From the NCBI RefSeq assembly GCF_001705235.1, contig NZ_MCGV01000001.1, positions 682,001 through 746,000 of the forward strand: a stretch of 64,000 nucleotides of DNA. Direction: 5' to 3'. Shown piece after piece: positions 1-9,311 of this stretch. Origin of the DNA: Clostridium pasteurianum. GTDB lineage: Bacteria; Bacillota; Clostridia; Clostridiales; Clostridiaceae. Below the pieces are notes generated by a model. It was not told the DNA's origin. It was given only the letters and a program-made list of their open reading frames with translations, and ran no database searches. The number at the start of each line of letters is the position of its first letter. Within the stretch, counting starts at the first letter, position 1. Position numbers and translations under genes: made by a program.

Positions 1-92
1 CCTTTACCCATAATAAATCTATTATTGCCTAAAATTAACTCAAGCCTAGGTATTATAATTCTTTCGTAGCAAAGCGGAGAAAAATTTACCTT
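1..92. repeat. Direct repeat, copy 1 of 2 (92 bp)
   Basis: This 92-bp stretch recurs at 207-298 with a single mismatch (caag versus cagg near base 43). Its last 30 bases (cgtagcaaagcggagaaaaa and following) are the small module that also precedes the large palindromic repeats elsewhere, for example near 5385-5412 and, inverted, near 44545-44580. No ORF is seen in it. Confidence 0.9.
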
Positions 93-206
93 CCCATTTC
101 TACTCGTTGAAATGTTCTTCTATAAGTTATTAGATTTTCTATAGTGAAGCGGCGGAAAATCATCCTTTTGTGTTACTACACGGAACTTGGCAGAATATAT
201 CTCCAG
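93..206. repeat. Spacer between the 92-bp repeats, related to a stretch near 53.9 kb
   Basis: No gene is visible. Bases about 112-172 (aaatgttctt... to ...gaaaatcatcctt) align with about 53898-53960 at roughly 70 percent by eye, so this is a diverged member of a dispersed repeat family. It carries another version of the gtgaagcggcggaaaat module. Confidence 0.6.
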
Positions 207-298
207 CCTTTACCCATAATAAATCTATTATTGCCTAAAATTAACTCAGGCCTAGGTATTATAATTCTTTCGTAGCAAAGCGGAGAAAAATTTACCTT
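207..298. repeat. Direct repeat, copy 2 of 2 (92 bp)
   Basis: Second copy of bases 1-92. It ends 11 bp before the large palindrome at 310-507, giving the order 'small hairpin module, ttgcctttat, palindrome' that is also seen at 5385-5614. Confidence 0.9.
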
Positions 299-309
299 GC
301 CTTTATTTT

Positions 310-507
310 GGGGAGAAGTAACAGTATTTTGGGAACGATTTAAATAAAACTCAATAAGTCTTGCTCCAAATTATAAAAAGACTTAGAAATTTTAATTTGT
401 CTGAGCAAGCTTTCCAGCGAGTTATTAAAATTTCTTAGTATTTTTATAATTTGGAGCTTAGACTTATGAGCTTTATTTAACGTTCCAAAATACTGTTACT
501 TCTCCCC
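310..507. repeat. Large palindromic repeat element, member 1
   Basis: Arms of about 85 nt pair imperfectly: the left end ggggagaagtaacagtattt is the exact reverse complement of the right end. The centre is not symmetric (ttgtctgagc ... agcgagttatt) and this asymmetric core recurs in the members at 5424-5614, 44338-44533 (inverted), 44793-44984 and 52274-52476. The right arm ends on the first base of the lepA stop codon. Such a long stem would also terminate lepA transcription. Whether this is a MITE-like element or a structured RNA is not resolved. Confidence 0.85.
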
Positions 508-2315
508 TAATCATTTTTGAGTATCGACATAAATGCTTCCTGAGGGATTTCAACACTTCCTACCTGTCTCATTCTCTTTTTACCCTCTTTCTGCTTTTCA
601 AGGAGTTTTCTCTTTCTTGAAATATCTCCACCGTAACATTTTGCAAGTACATCTTTTCTAAGAGCCTTTACAGTTTCTCTAGCTATTATCTTACTTCCAA
701 TTGCAGCCTGAATAGGAATTTCAAAGAGCTGTCTTGGTATTATTTCCTTTAACTTCTCAGCCATGTTTCTTCCTCTAGCATATGCTGTTTCACTTGGAAC
801 AATCATTGATAAAGCATCCACAACTTCACCATTTAGAATTATATCAAGCTTAACAAGCTCAGTTCTCATATATCCATCAAGTTCATAATCAAAAGAAGCA
901 TATCCCTTAGTTCTTGATTTAAGTGAATCAAAGAAATCGTATATAATTTCGTTAAGTGGTATTCTGTAATTTATCATTACTCTGGTAGTTTCTATATACT
1001 CCATGTCTATAAAAACACCACGTTTATTCTGGCACAGCTCCATTACAGCACCGACAAAATCGGATGGAGTTATTATCTGTGCTTTTACAACAGGCTCTTC
1101 CATATAGTCTATTTCTGTTGTTTCTGGAAGATTTGTAGGATTTGTTATTTCAAGCAATGTACCGTCAGTCTTTTTAACCTTATACACAACTGATGGCGCT
1201 GTCATAATTACATCAAGATTAAATTCTCTTTCAATTCTTTCCTCTATTATTTCCATGTGCAGTAATCCAAGGAATCCACATCTAAAACCAAATCCAAGAG
1301 CTATAGACGTTTCAGGCTCAAAATTAAGCGACGCATCATTAATTTGAAGTTTTTCAAGTGCTTCTTTAAGTTCATCGTACTTTGCACTATCTATAGGATA
1401 AATACCGCTGTATACCATAGATATAGCAGGTCTATAACCTTCAAGAGCTTCCTTTGCAGGATTATCAACTTCAGTTATAGTATCTCCGACTCTAGCATCT
1501 CTTACGTTTTTAATAGAAGCTGTTATATAACCAACATCTCCAGCTTTAAGTTCATTTGTCTTTAAATAGTTAGGTACAAAGACTCCAACCTCAGTAACTT
1601 CATATTGCTTATTGGTTGCCATGAGCTTTATCGTGTCGCCAGCTTTTACAGAGCCATCTTTAACACGTATATGACATACAACTCCTCTATAGCTGTCATA
1701 ATATGAATCAAAAATAAGAGCTTTTAGAGGATTGCCTTCCTCACCTTCTGGTGCTGGAATTTTCTCTACCACTGCCTCAAGTACATCTTCAACATTAAGC
1801 CCAGTTTTAGCAGATATAAGTGGTGCATCACTAGCTTCTATTCCTATTACATCTTCAATTTCATCCTTTATTTCTTCCGGTCTGGCACTTGGAAGATCTA
1901 TTTTATTAATTACAGGTACTACTTCAAGATCATGATCTACTGCCATATAACAGTTTGCAAGAGTTTGTGCCTGTATTCCCTGTGTTGCATCTACAACGAG
2001 CACTGCTCCTTCACAAGCAGCCAAACTTCTTGAAACTTCATAGTTAAAATCCACATGACCTGGAGTATCTATAAGATTTAATATATACTCTTCGCCGTCT
2101 TTTTCTCTTTTATATATAAGTCGCGCTGCCTGTGATTTTATAGTTATTCCACGTTCTCTCTCAATGTCCATATTATCAAGAACCTGAGCTTCCATTTCCC
2201 TCTTTGTAAGAGTTCCTGTAAGCTCAAGTAATCTATCGGCAAGCGTTGATTTTCCATGATCTATATGTGCAACTATGCAAAAGTTCCTTATATGTTTTTG
2301 TCTTTCACTTTGCAT
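507..2315 (-). CDS. lepA: Elongation factor 4 (LepA), ribosome back-translocating GTPase
   Basis: A 602-residue translational GTPase of normal family length. The G1 loop AHIDHGKST lies at about residues 16-24, the switch region [15 protein letters not shown] at 47-61, DTPGH at 83-87, then NKID and SAK; the C-terminal part has the LepA-specific basic tail domain ([18 protein letters not shown]). The start is placed at the ATG ending at 2315 because a GGAGGG ribosome binding site lies just upstream; the longer frame from a TTG at 2330 would swallow that site. LepA remodels stalled ribosomes at the membrane and cytosol. It is first in a minus-strand row with sporulation genes upstream. The palindromic repeat abuts the stop codon and probably acts as terminator. 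Confidence 0.97.
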   Translation of the reverse strand: MQSERQKHIRNFCIVAHIDHGKSTLADRLLELTGTLTKREMEAQVLDNMDIERERGITIKSQAARLIYKREKDGEEYILNLIDTPGHVDFNYEVSRSLAACEGAVLVVDATQGIQAQTLANCYMAVDHDLEVVPVINKIDLPSARPEEIKDEIEDVIGIEASDAPLISAKTGLNVEDVLEAVVEKIPAPEGEEGNPLKALIFDSYYDSYRGVVCHIRVKDGSVKAGDTIKLMATNKQYEVTEVGVFVPNYLKTNELKAGDVGYITASIKNVRDARVGDTITEVDNPAKEALEGYRPAISMVYSGIYPIDSAKYDELKEALEKLQINDASLNFEPETSIALGFGFRCGFLGLLHMEIIEERIEREFNLDVIMTAPSVVYKVKKTDGTLLEITNPTNLPETTEIDYMEEPVVKAQIITPSDFVGAVMELCQNKRGVFIDMEYIETTRVMINYRIPLNEIIYDFFDSLKSRTKGYASFDYELDGYMRTELVKLDIILNGEVVDALSMIVPSETAYARGRNMAEKLKEIIPRQLFEIPIQAAIGSKIIARETVKALRKDVLAKCYGGDISRKRKLLEKQKEGKKRMRQVGSVEIPQEAFMSILKND

Positions 2316-2418
2316 TTTATATCCCTCCAAATGTACAAGTCCTTTAAATTATAGCATATGTAAAAGGGTATTTGTCAACAATAACGCTTTTAAGCACTGA
2401 GCATATTATATAGGCTTA

Positions 2419-2940
2419 TTATTTTTTCGAAAATACCTTATCTTTATAATATTCCACGAAATTTATTGTTCTCATTTTAAGCATGCCTATATCATCTCCT
2501 GTATAACTCATATAGTCATCAATCACTTCATAATAATCTCTAATTTTAGAATATAAATATGTCTTTTCATTTATAGCAGCTTCAGCTATACTTCTATTTA
2601 CATACACCTTATAATTAAGTGTTTCAAATCTTATATCAAAGGGATTTGTACTATAAAGTATTCTAAATTTAGGCACATAAACTTTAGAAAGCATACTAAA
2701 ATCATCTTTTTTGTTACTAACCTTTTTACTTTCACGTTCAAGTGCATCTAGATGTTTTTCCATGCTATCTAAATTATAATTATCAGATGCATTTCTATCA
2801 TTCTCCTCACTTCTTTTTATATGAAGATCATTACAGTATATATCTCTATTAAGTTCAATGTTGTTTACTATTATAAACATAACAACACATATTATAATCA
2901 ATACAAAAAATACCATTTTACATCTTTTCATCATATACAA
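2419..2940 (-). CDS. Hypothetical single-pass membrane protein next to spoIIP
   Basis: A 173-residue protein of unrecognised family. Residues about 7-27 form one hydrophobic N-terminal segment, followed by a polar, lysine- and glutamate-rich region and a tyrosine-rich C-terminal half, so it is probably anchored in the membrane with the bulk outside or in the forespore space. The start is taken as the TTG at 2940, seven bases after AGGAGGTG; an ATG six bases further in is possible. It lies 46 bp after spoIIP and 100 bp before lepA on the same strand. Placement between spoIIP and lepA suggests a sporulation-time role, but nothing in the sequence proves it. Confidence 0.75.
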   Translation of the reverse strand: MYMMKRCKMVFFVLIIICVVMFIIVNNIELNRDIYCNDLHIKRSEENDRNASDNYNLDSMEKHLDALERESKKVSNKKDDFSMLSKVYVPKFRILYSTNPFDIRFETLNYKVYVNRSIAEAAINEKTYLYSKIRDYYEVIDDYMSYTGDDIGMLKMRTINFVEYYKDKVFSKK

Positions 2941-2986
2941 AAAAGCACCTCCTATGTTAAGGATGTACTTTTTTTAAACTTTTTAT

Positions 2987-4063
2987 TCATTTTTTGGCAT
3001 TTAAATATTCTGCAATTATCCTTGCCAGGTATTTACTAGTCGCCTTTGCTTCATCAATAGTATTTATATCAGAACCAACTTCCAGTAAAAATGCATTGTT
3101 ACTTTTATTCTGATTAAAATAATTTGTACCATAATCATAATAATATATTCCGTTAAAAATCCCGGGGAAATCTTTATTGCATATAGACACAAGACCGTTA
3201 ACCATAGCAATATTTTTATCGTAATGCGGATTTTTTCTTGCCATAACGAACATAAATTTAGCCACATTTTCGCCGTTTATTGTAGCCGTAACAGCCTTTT
3301 TATCTACTCCCGAATCTCTATGCATATCTATTATCATTTTAAAATCGCCATACTGCTTTAAGTATTTATCCAGAGTTTCGCCTGACCTTGTATAACTTTT
3401 ATTGTATGCCACAACATTATGAACCGTCTTATCATTTATAGCATATATACCATAATTTTGTCCAAGCTCTCTAGCTAGTTCATCGCCTACTGCACACACA
3501 TTTTTAGTATCATCAAGTGTATCTGGAGTCGCAGGTTTATAAGCTTCTGTAGTATGAGAATGATATATTAAAACCTCAGGCTTTGATTTATCAAGTGTCT
3601 TTTTAAATTTAGGATCATACACATTTGCTTCTGAGGTCTTCTGTCTTTGATCTTTTACATTATTATCCGTATTTTTAACCACATCACTATCGTTTAAACT
3701 AAATTCATCACCAGAAGTTTTAACTTTATCTTGAGGTAACTTGCCACCTAAAAATGACATTTCCCTTGAAACTATGTTTTCTGGATGATTGATATCAATT
3801 CCAACAATACCAAAGCATAAATTCTTTAAAGAATAAGCATTTTCCGCCATATCCTCCGCATCAAAATTTGATACTTTTATAGATGGGAGCGTATAATTTA
3901 TTATCTGAACGTAAATCATATTTTTTTTCTCATATTTTTTATTCTTATCTTTACCTATAAGACTGATCAAACTTATAAATAAAATTAAGAATATAAAAAT
4001 AAACATTCCGAGCTTAAAATCAAATTTATCTTTATCTTTGTTTATCACTTTATTAAATATCAT
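2987..4063 (-). CDS. spoIIP: Stage II sporulation protein P, peptidoglycan hydrolase for engulfment
   Basis: A 358-residue protein with an N-terminal membrane segment (about residues 18-38) and a C-terminal SpoIIP amidase/endopeptidase domain. Visible motifs are LIYHSHTTEAY, where the histidine and glutamate match zinc ligands of the amidase fold, IDMHRDSG, and EVGSDINTIDEA near the end. SpoIIP works with SpoIID and SpoIIM to thin septal peptidoglycan during engulfment in the mother cell. A strong GGAGGGG precedes the ATG. It lies 53 bp after gpr, giving the usual gpr-spoIIP pair. Length is typical of clostridial SpoIIP. Confidence 0.93.
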   Translation of the reverse strand: MIFNKVINKDKDKFDFKLGMFIFIFLILFISLISLIGKDKNKKYEKKNMIYVQIINYTLPSIKVSNFDAEDMAENAYSLKNLCFGIVGIDINHPENIVSREMSFLGGKLPQDKVKTSGDEFSLNDSDVVKNTDNNVKDQRQKTSEANVYDPKFKKTLDKSKPEVLIYHSHTTEAYKPATPDTLDDTKNVCAVGDELARELGQNYGIYAINDKTVHNVVAYNKSYTRSGETLDKYLKQYGDFKMIIDMHRDSGVDKKAVTATINGENVAKFMFVMARKNPHYDKNIAMVNGLVSICNKDFPGIFNGIYYYDYGTNYFNQNKSNNAFLLEVGSDINTIDEAKATSKYLARIIAEYLNAKK

Positions 4064-4116
4064 TATATCCCCTCCACCATAAATATATTAAAAACAGTAG
4101 AGGTTTATTCTAAAAA

Positions 4117-5097
4117 TTAACCAATAAAACTATTTATCTCATCAAGTTCAAGCGCAGGCTGAAGCGCCATATTTATACCTGATGCTATGACTTTAGAAAG
4201 TGATTCCATAACCATATCAACTTCCTTAGGAGTAACTAGAAGTTGACCTACATATGGGTTTAATATTTCATGGATAAGCTGTTCCTTTTCGTCATTATCT
4301 ATTGCCTTTAGCATATTATAAAAATTACTTCCTTTATCCGAATACTCCTTCATTTTGTCAATGACTATCTCTATAGTGTCATTTGCCATAGTAGCTGCAT
4401 CCACTACCGTTGGTACTCCAACTGCTATGACAGGAATGCCAAGAGTTTTTTCACTTATTTCCATTCTCCTATTTCCAATACCTGATCCAGGTGATATTCC
4501 AGTATCTCCAATCTGAATAGTCGAATTTACCCTTTCCATTTTTCTTGCAGCTAATGCATCTATACATATTACTAGATTAGGTTTAACATTTTCTACAATA
4601 CCTCGTAATATTTCACCTGTTTCCATTCCTGTAATTCCAAGAACACCAGGGGCTATAGCACACACAGGACGTATTCTTTCATCAATACTATCAGGAACAT
4701 ATTTTTTTAAGTGTCTTGTAACCATAAGTCCATCTACAGCTTTAGGACCTAAGGAATCAGGCGTTATATTCCAATTACCAAGACCAACTACCAGTGCTGT
4801 CATACTCTCATTAAAATCAAATTTTTTTATAACTTTAGAAAGTTCATCTGCAAAAGCCTTACTTACATCTTCCATAATATTAGCATCGTACATTGTAAGT
4901 TTTGGTATGTCTAAAGTCACATATGTACCTTTAGGCTTTCTTATAATTCTTTCTCCTTCATCATTTAACACATTAACTGTGGTTATTTCTATATCTTTTA
5001 CTTTTCTAGTATCAACCTTTACACCATTTTCTTTTTCCTCGCTGCCACAGTACATTTCTCTTGCTTCTACTGCAAGATCCGTTCTAACACTATACAT
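4117..5097 (-). CDS. gpr: Germination protease (GPR), degrades small acid-soluble spore proteins
   Basis: A 326-residue member of peptidase family A25. The N-terminus (MYSVRTDLAVEAREMY) contains the TDLAVE sequence that resembles the sites this enzyme cuts in SASPs and in its own zymogen, so an autoprocessed propeptide of a few residues is expected. Other family blocks are VVGLGNWNITPDSLGP, DALAARK and SPGSGIGNRR. The start is supported by GAGGAG upstream. The enzyme is made in the forespore, activated late, and acts at germination. It is upstream of spoIIP on the same strand and divergent from rpsT. Confidence 0.96.
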   Translation of the reverse strand: MYSVRTDLAVEAREMYCGSEEKENGVKVDTRKVKDIEITTVNVLNDEGERIIRKPKGTYVTLDIPKLTMYDANIMEDVSKAFADELSKVIKKFDFNESMTALVVGLGNWNITPDSLGPKAVDGLMVTRHLKKYVPDSIDERIRPVCAIAPGVLGITGMETGEILRGIVENVKPNLVICIDALAARKMERVNSTIQIGDTGISPGSGIGNRRMEISEKTLGIPVIAVGVPTVVDAATMANDTIEIVIDKMKEYSDKGSNFYNMLKAIDNDEKEQLIHEILNPYVGQLLVTPKEVDMVMESLSKVIASGINMALQPALELDEINSFIG

Positions 5098-5189
5098 AAA
5101 ATTTTCACTCCTCTCTGAAACATATTTTTACCCCTTTTATCATTAAGTATTCTATTGCGAATTAACATTGATTTGTAACGTTAAAAAAA

Positions 5190-5283
5190 TTCTATAAATC
5201 TAAGATGGAAAAATCGTAAAATACTAAAATATTTCAATAACTCGCTGAAAAAATTCCTCCGTACCTACGGAATTTTGGGCATG
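5190..5283. repeat. Half copy of the palindromic repeat with hairpin module, inverted
   Basis: Bases 5190-5250 match the right arm and core (aataactcgctgaaaaaatt) of the large palindrome in inverted orientation, followed by the module cctccgtacctacggaattt, which is the reverse complement of the module seen at 44752-44771. The other arm is missing. A further module (cgtagtgaagcggagaaaaa) follows at about 5383-5402. Confidence 0.7.
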
Positions 5284-5423
5284 AATTGCATAGATTTAAT
5301 TTGATATATATATTATTTGATATTTAATAGAATAATACACAAAGTTCATTATTCTTCTATAACAATGTATTATAGTATTTTTCGTAGTGAAGCGGAGAAA
5401 AATATTCCTTGCCTTTATTCTAA

Positions 5424-5614
5424 GCGAAGTAACAGTATTTTGGGAACAATTTAAATAAAACTCAATAAGTCTTGCTTCAAATTATAAAAAGACTTAGAAA
5501 TTTTAATTTGTCTGAGCTGCTTTTTAGCGAGTTATTAAAATTTCTTAGTATTTTTATAATTTGAAGCTTAGACTTATGAGCTTTATTTAACGTTCCAAAA
5601 TACTGTTACTTCGC
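5424..5614. repeat. Large palindromic repeat element, member 2
   Basis: About 191 bp with arms gcgaagtaacagtattttgg and its complement at the right end, and the same asymmetric core (ttgtctgagc ... agcgagttatt). It is very close in sequence to member 1. It lies between the divergent genes gpr and rpsT, 17 bp before the rpsT -35 box, so here it is not downstream of a gene; it could insulate the rpsT promoter. Confidence 0.85.
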
Positions 5615-5630
5615 AATTTTTAAATTGCAC

Positions 5631-5659
5631 TTGAAGATTGCCTATATTAATGTTATAAT
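5631..5659 (+). promoter_or_regulatory. Probable sigma-A promoter of rpsT
   Basis: TTGAAG at 5631-5636 and TATAAT at 5654-5659 are separated by exactly 17 bp. The leader to the rpsT start is about 70 nt. Confidence 0.7.
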
Positions 5660-5738
5660 ATCATTTGTTAATAATGTGGCATAATGCAGATTTTCAAAAA
5701 CTGCTCGCATATACAAAACTGCAAGGTGGTGAAAAAGA

Positions 5739-6005
5739 ATGGCAAATATTAAATCAGCTAAAAAGAGAATAAAAGTAATTGAAACTAAAACTCTTAGAAA
5801 TAAAATGATTAAATCAGCTTTAAAAACTTACATAAAGAAGTTTGATGCTGCTTTCGATGCAAAAAATGTTGAAGAAGCAAAAACTGCTTTCGTTACTGTA
5901 GCTAAAGCCTTAGATATGGCTGCTTCAAAGAACATAATTCACAAGAATAAAGCTGCAAGAAAAAAATCAAGATTAGCTTTAAAGTTAAATTCTTTAAACG
6001 CATAA
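5739..6005 (+). CDS. rpsT: 30S ribosomal protein S20
   Basis: An 88-residue, lysine- and alanine-rich helical protein starting [13 protein letters not shown], the standard S20 N-terminus, and ending in [16 protein letters not shown]. It binds 16S rRNA in the small-subunit body. The start follows AAGGTGGTG. It is a single-gene unit on the plus strand with its own promoter and a terminator immediately downstream, between divergent gpr and convergent holA. Confidence 0.97.
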   Translation: MANIKSAKKRIKVIETKTLRNKMIKSALKTYIKKFDAAFDAKNVEEAKTAFVTVAKALDMAASKNIIHKNKAARKKSRLALKLNSLNA

Positions 6006-6034
6006 AAAAGACCGGTTAAGCCGGCTTTTTTTTA
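6006..6034 (+). terminator. Rho-independent terminator of rpsT
   Basis: A short CCGG/CCGG stem with a five-base loop is followed by a run of eight T (ccggctttttttta). It begins right at the rpsT stop codon. Confidence 0.85.
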
Positions 6035-6175
6035 TTTCCTATATTTAATAACATACTACAAAATGCTTAGAATATTATGAAATTGCTGCTGTGAAAAATT
6101 ATTACAACACAACAAATCAAAAGATTGGCGGTATTTGATTTAGAAGAATAATGGGTACTTGACCCAAACCTCGTG

Positions 6176-7207
6176 TTAGATAATAGCTATATTTATAATC
6201 AATGTCTCCATCTTAAACTTAGGGTCTTTAGAGACACTCTTAAGTTCCTTTTCCGTATTAAGACATATCTCTAACGCTTTAAGTATTTTTTTCATGCTAA
6301 ATCTCTTACATTCATTCATCATTTTCTCACACACATATGGATTTAATTTAAGTTCACGTGAAAGGATTTCCTTAGTCTTTCCGCTTTCAATGCCAACTTT
6401 TATGCTGAGCATAAGCTTGAATTGCCTTTCTATCATATAAAGTATGCTGTTTGCTTTGACACCCTTGTACATTATTTCATTTAAAACCGTCACAGCCATT
6501 TCAGGTCTTGACTGCGATATGTAATCCACCAAATTAAAAATATCGTCATTTTCATTTGGCTGCAAGATTTTATCTATGTCCTGTTTTGTTATTTCCCTAT
6601 CTAAAGTATAGCAGCATAATTTTTCAACTTCATTGTATATAATGTCCATATTATTATCCACTTTGCTGCAAAAATAATTTAATTCTGTTTTTCCTATAGG
6701 CTTTTTCTTTTCCTGAAATACCTCTTTTACTTTTTTCTGCAGCTGCATACCTCTAAGCTTGGAGAATTCCACCACACATGCCTTTTTATCAAATTTTCTA
6801 ACCTTATATGAAGGTTTCTCCCTTGGATTATCAAATACATAGTACAATATTAAAATACAGTATTCCGGTATATTAGTCACATATTTTTCTATACTTTTAA
6901 TAAGCTTATCATAATTCTTATTTGAACCATTTGAATTATCACTTAAAAAATCAGCTCTATATACAACAACTACTCTTTTTTCACTCATAAATGGAACAGT
7001 TTCACAAGCATTCATTATTTCATCAAACTCTATATTATTTCCATCAAATGTACTGTAATTTAAAGTCTCAAAGCTTGCATCAACAGATTTTTTGAGTATT
7101 TTATTTATATCTTCCTTCATAAGCTTTTCATTAAAACCGCACATTACATATACGTTATTAATTTTGTTTCTATTTATATTCTCTTCTAACTCAGTATAAT
7201 TAATCAT
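6176..7207 (-). CDS. holA: DNA polymerase III delta subunit (clamp loader)
   Basis: A 343-residue HolA-family protein: N-terminal AAA+-like domain without a functional Walker A, then FSKLRGMQLQKKVKEVF and the C-terminal collar domain (DDIFNLVDYISQSRPEMAVTVLNEIM; RQFKLMLSIK). Delta opens the beta sliding clamp for loading during replication. The start is set at the ATG at 7207, which overlaps the comEC stop as ATGA and has GGGTGGG upstream; a GTG three codons earlier is less likely. Translational coupling with comEC is therefore expected, a common comEC-holA arrangement in Firmicutes. Confidence 0.92.
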   Translation of the reverse strand: MINYTELEENINRNKINNVYVMCGFNEKLMKEDINKILKKSVDASFETLNYSTFDGNNIEFDEIMNACETVPFMSEKRVVVVYRADFLSDNSNGSNKNYDKLIKSIEKYVTNIPEYCILILYYVFDNPREKPSYKVRKFDKKACVVEFSKLRGMQLQKKVKEVFQEKKKPIGKTELNYFCSKVDNNMDIIYNEVEKLCCYTLDREITKQDIDKILQPNENDDIFNLVDYISQSRPEMAVTVLNEIMYKGVKANSILYMIERQFKLMLSIKVGIESGKTKEILSRELKLNPYVCEKMMNECKRFSMKKILKALEICLNTEKELKSVSKDPKFKMETLIINIAII

Positions 7208-8955
7208 TTTTCCCACCCTTTAAAAACCAAAACTTTTCCATTTATAACTTTTATTGATGCCTTAACTCCAAGAAAAGAGTATTTGCTATAATTACCGAAT
7301 TTTATTATACCATAATGATGCAAATAAAAACCCTTATAATATATACTATCACCCGATATATAAGCTATTTCTCTATTTTTAAAGTAAATTTTAGCCCCAT
7401 TTTCCCAAAATATTTCATACATGCTTCTGTTTATTCTTAAAAGCTTGTTATTCTTTACAGTAATTATCCTATTAACTCCCAAACTACTTAGCATGTTTTC
7501 TTTTTGACTTTTCTTCTTTATCATGTAATTTGTAATTAAATCTGCACTATCCCTATATCTAACTATAATTGCATTCTTATTATTTATATTAACACAATTT
7601 ATTTCCGGGAAGTAATGATATGTATTTATTATAATTCCCAGAGACAACAGAATGGGTAAATACTTAAATTTTCTATAACCTTTTATTGTGAGCATAAAAC
7701 TAAAAATCATAACAGTTAAAGAAATACTCGTAAATTCGGACATATACATCATTGGTGGAGTAGCCTTTAAAGCAACCTTAATAAGCCCGTCACAGCTTTT
7801 TAGAAGTATATTAAGGAAATAGCACAAAATATTGAATACTGGCTCTATTTTATAAGTTAATCCTCCAAGATTTCCTAGAATAATAACAACCGAATATATA
7901 GGAACTATAATTAAATTACCAAGAATAAATCCTCCACTGAAAGTTTTTAATACAATTCCAGCATAAGGTACAGAAAAAACCTGTGCACTTAAAGTCAAGC
8001 TTATACTTTCATTAAGCTTTTGTGGCAGCTTATATAACGCCCTTGATATTTTCTTATAATACAGAAGGATACCTATAGTTGCTAAATAGGACAGCACTGC
8101 TCCTATATTGAAAATATAATACGGCTTAAAAATCAGCATTAGTATACCTGACAGTGCAATTGATGAAAGTGAATCATAATTTTTATAGACTTTTACTGAA
8201 AGCTTCAAAATAAAAATCATTATAAAAGCCCTCATTGTTGCCGGAAGACAACCTGTAAATATAACGTAAAATAGTGACACTACAATAGCCGAAATAAGTC
8301 CTATAGTTTTTTCCAAAAGTCCATAAATTACTGCCAGATGCATACCAGACACACTTACAGCATGTATTATTCCAAGTTTCTTAAGTTCGTTCTTATCATC
8401 TCCGCTTAAATTAGAAGTATCTCCAAAGCATAAAGACATGATTATGCCTGATCTATTCTTACTCATGTGTGAACAATAATTTTCATATATTTCACTTCTA
8501 ATATCATACATTTCAGTTACAATATCAGATTTATATGACTGAACCTTATCAATGTGCAAAGTTCCTATAGTACCACTGCCGTAATCCATGGACTTTTCAT
8601 ATGTACCTTTTATTCTTATTATTTCTCCCAGTTTTACATTAATATTTTTTCCATAAATATTTATATTTCTACCTTTATAGCTGCCAGTTAAATAATACCC
8701 ACTTTTTCCATTCACTCTTACACTTACTAACTTTCCACTTTGTATACTGAGATTAAAATATTGAACGCAGGCTACAAATCCAATTATAAAAAAACATAGA
8801 TTGATAAAAAAGAAATATTTTCTATTAGTAAAAAACATTATAACGAAAAAAGATGCAGCCATAACTGCACCAATTAAAATATAATTTTTCAAAAAAGCAG
8901 CTGTTAAAATTCCTAATATAATACTTACAAAATAAAAAACAAGTGGTCGCTTCAT
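7204..8955 (-). CDS. comEC: ComEC/Rec2 family DNA uptake channel, short form
   Basis: A 583-residue polytopic membrane protein. An N-terminal pair of hydrophobic segments (about 1-60) precedes a soluble OB-like part and the Competence domain with signature GIIHAVSVSGMHLAV at about 193-207, followed by six or more membrane helices. Full-length ComEC proteins (about 750-800 residues) end in a metallo-beta-lactamase-like domain; here only about 130 residues follow the last helices and no HxHxDH motif is visible. It would transport single-stranded DNA across the membrane with ComEA. It overlaps its neighbours by 4 bp on both sides. Confidence 0.88.
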   Translation of the reverse strand: MKRPLVFYFVSIILGILTAAFLKNYILIGAVMAASFFVIMFFTNRKYFFFINLCFFIIGFVACVQYFNLSIQSGKLVSVRVNGKSGYYLTGSYKGRNINIYGKNINVKLGEIIRIKGTYEKSMDYGSGTIGTLHIDKVQSYKSDIVTEMYDIRSEIYENYCSHMSKNRSGIIMSLCFGDTSNLSGDDKNELKKLGIIHAVSVSGMHLAVIYGLLEKTIGLISAIVVSLFYVIFTGCLPATMRAFIMIFILKLSVKVYKNYDSLSSIALSGILMLIFKPYYIFNIGAVLSYLATIGILLYYKKISRALYKLPQKLNESISLTLSAQVFSVPYAGIVLKTFSGGFILGNLIIVPIYSVVIILGNLGGLTYKIEPVFNILCYFLNILLKSCDGLIKVALKATPPMMYMSEFTSISLTVMIFSFMLTIKGYRKFKYLPILLSLGIIINTYHYFPEINCVNINNKNAIIVRYRDSADLITNYMIKKKSQKENMLSSLGVNRIITVKNNKLLRINRSMYEIFWENGAKIYFKNREIAYISGDSIYYKGFYLHHYGIIKFGNYSKYSFLGVKASIKVINGKVLVFKGWEK

Positions 8956-9248
8956 CTTGTTCTATTATGCTGATACCCACGCATATTAAGTGAATCAGGA
9001 ATATTCATAGGCTTCTCGCTTTCGCTGCGGTCGATGGAAACATAAAATTTTATCATGGCATCCTCAATTTGTACATCTTTAACCTGAGGTATGCCTTCTC
9101 TTCCTTTTGTCTTAAAATAGTTATTTGCAAAATCATTTGAAGTTTCTTTATTTATATCTTCATAACTAAACAAAAAATCCTTCTTAGGTACAATTAAGCA
9201 CATAACATCTCTATCTTTACCGAAACTCTCATATACATTATCAAACAT
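8952..9248 (-). CDS. Conserved-looking hypothetical protein upstream of comEC
   Basis: A 98-residue soluble protein starting MFDNVYESFGKDRDVM; family not recognised. It is rich in charged residues, has no membrane segment and ends SLNMRGYQHNRTR. The start is chosen at the ATG at 9248 because GGAGGTG lies just upstream; the frame stays open to 9299 but without support. It ends by overlapping comEC (ATGA), so it is likely co-translated with comEC and holA. Function unknown. Confidence 0.75.
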   Translation of the reverse strand: MFDNVYESFGKDRDVMCLIVPKKDFLFSYEDINKETSNDFANNYFKTKGREGIPQVKDVQIEDAMIKFYVSIDRSESEKPMNIPDSLNMRGYQHNRTR

Positions 9249-9249
9249 A

Positions 9250-9267
9250 CCAATGCACCTCCATTGG
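9250..9267 (-). promoter_or_regulatory. Hairpin presenting the ribosome binding site
   Basis: On the minus strand CCAATG-GAGGTG-CATTGG forms a perfect six-pair stem whose six-base loop is the Shine-Dalgarno core itself, ending one base before the start codon. It may tune translation of the gene ending at 8952. Confidence 0.5.
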
Positions 9268-9311
9268 TATTTTAACCAAATCATAATCACATTAATCAAA
9301 ATACAGAACTT

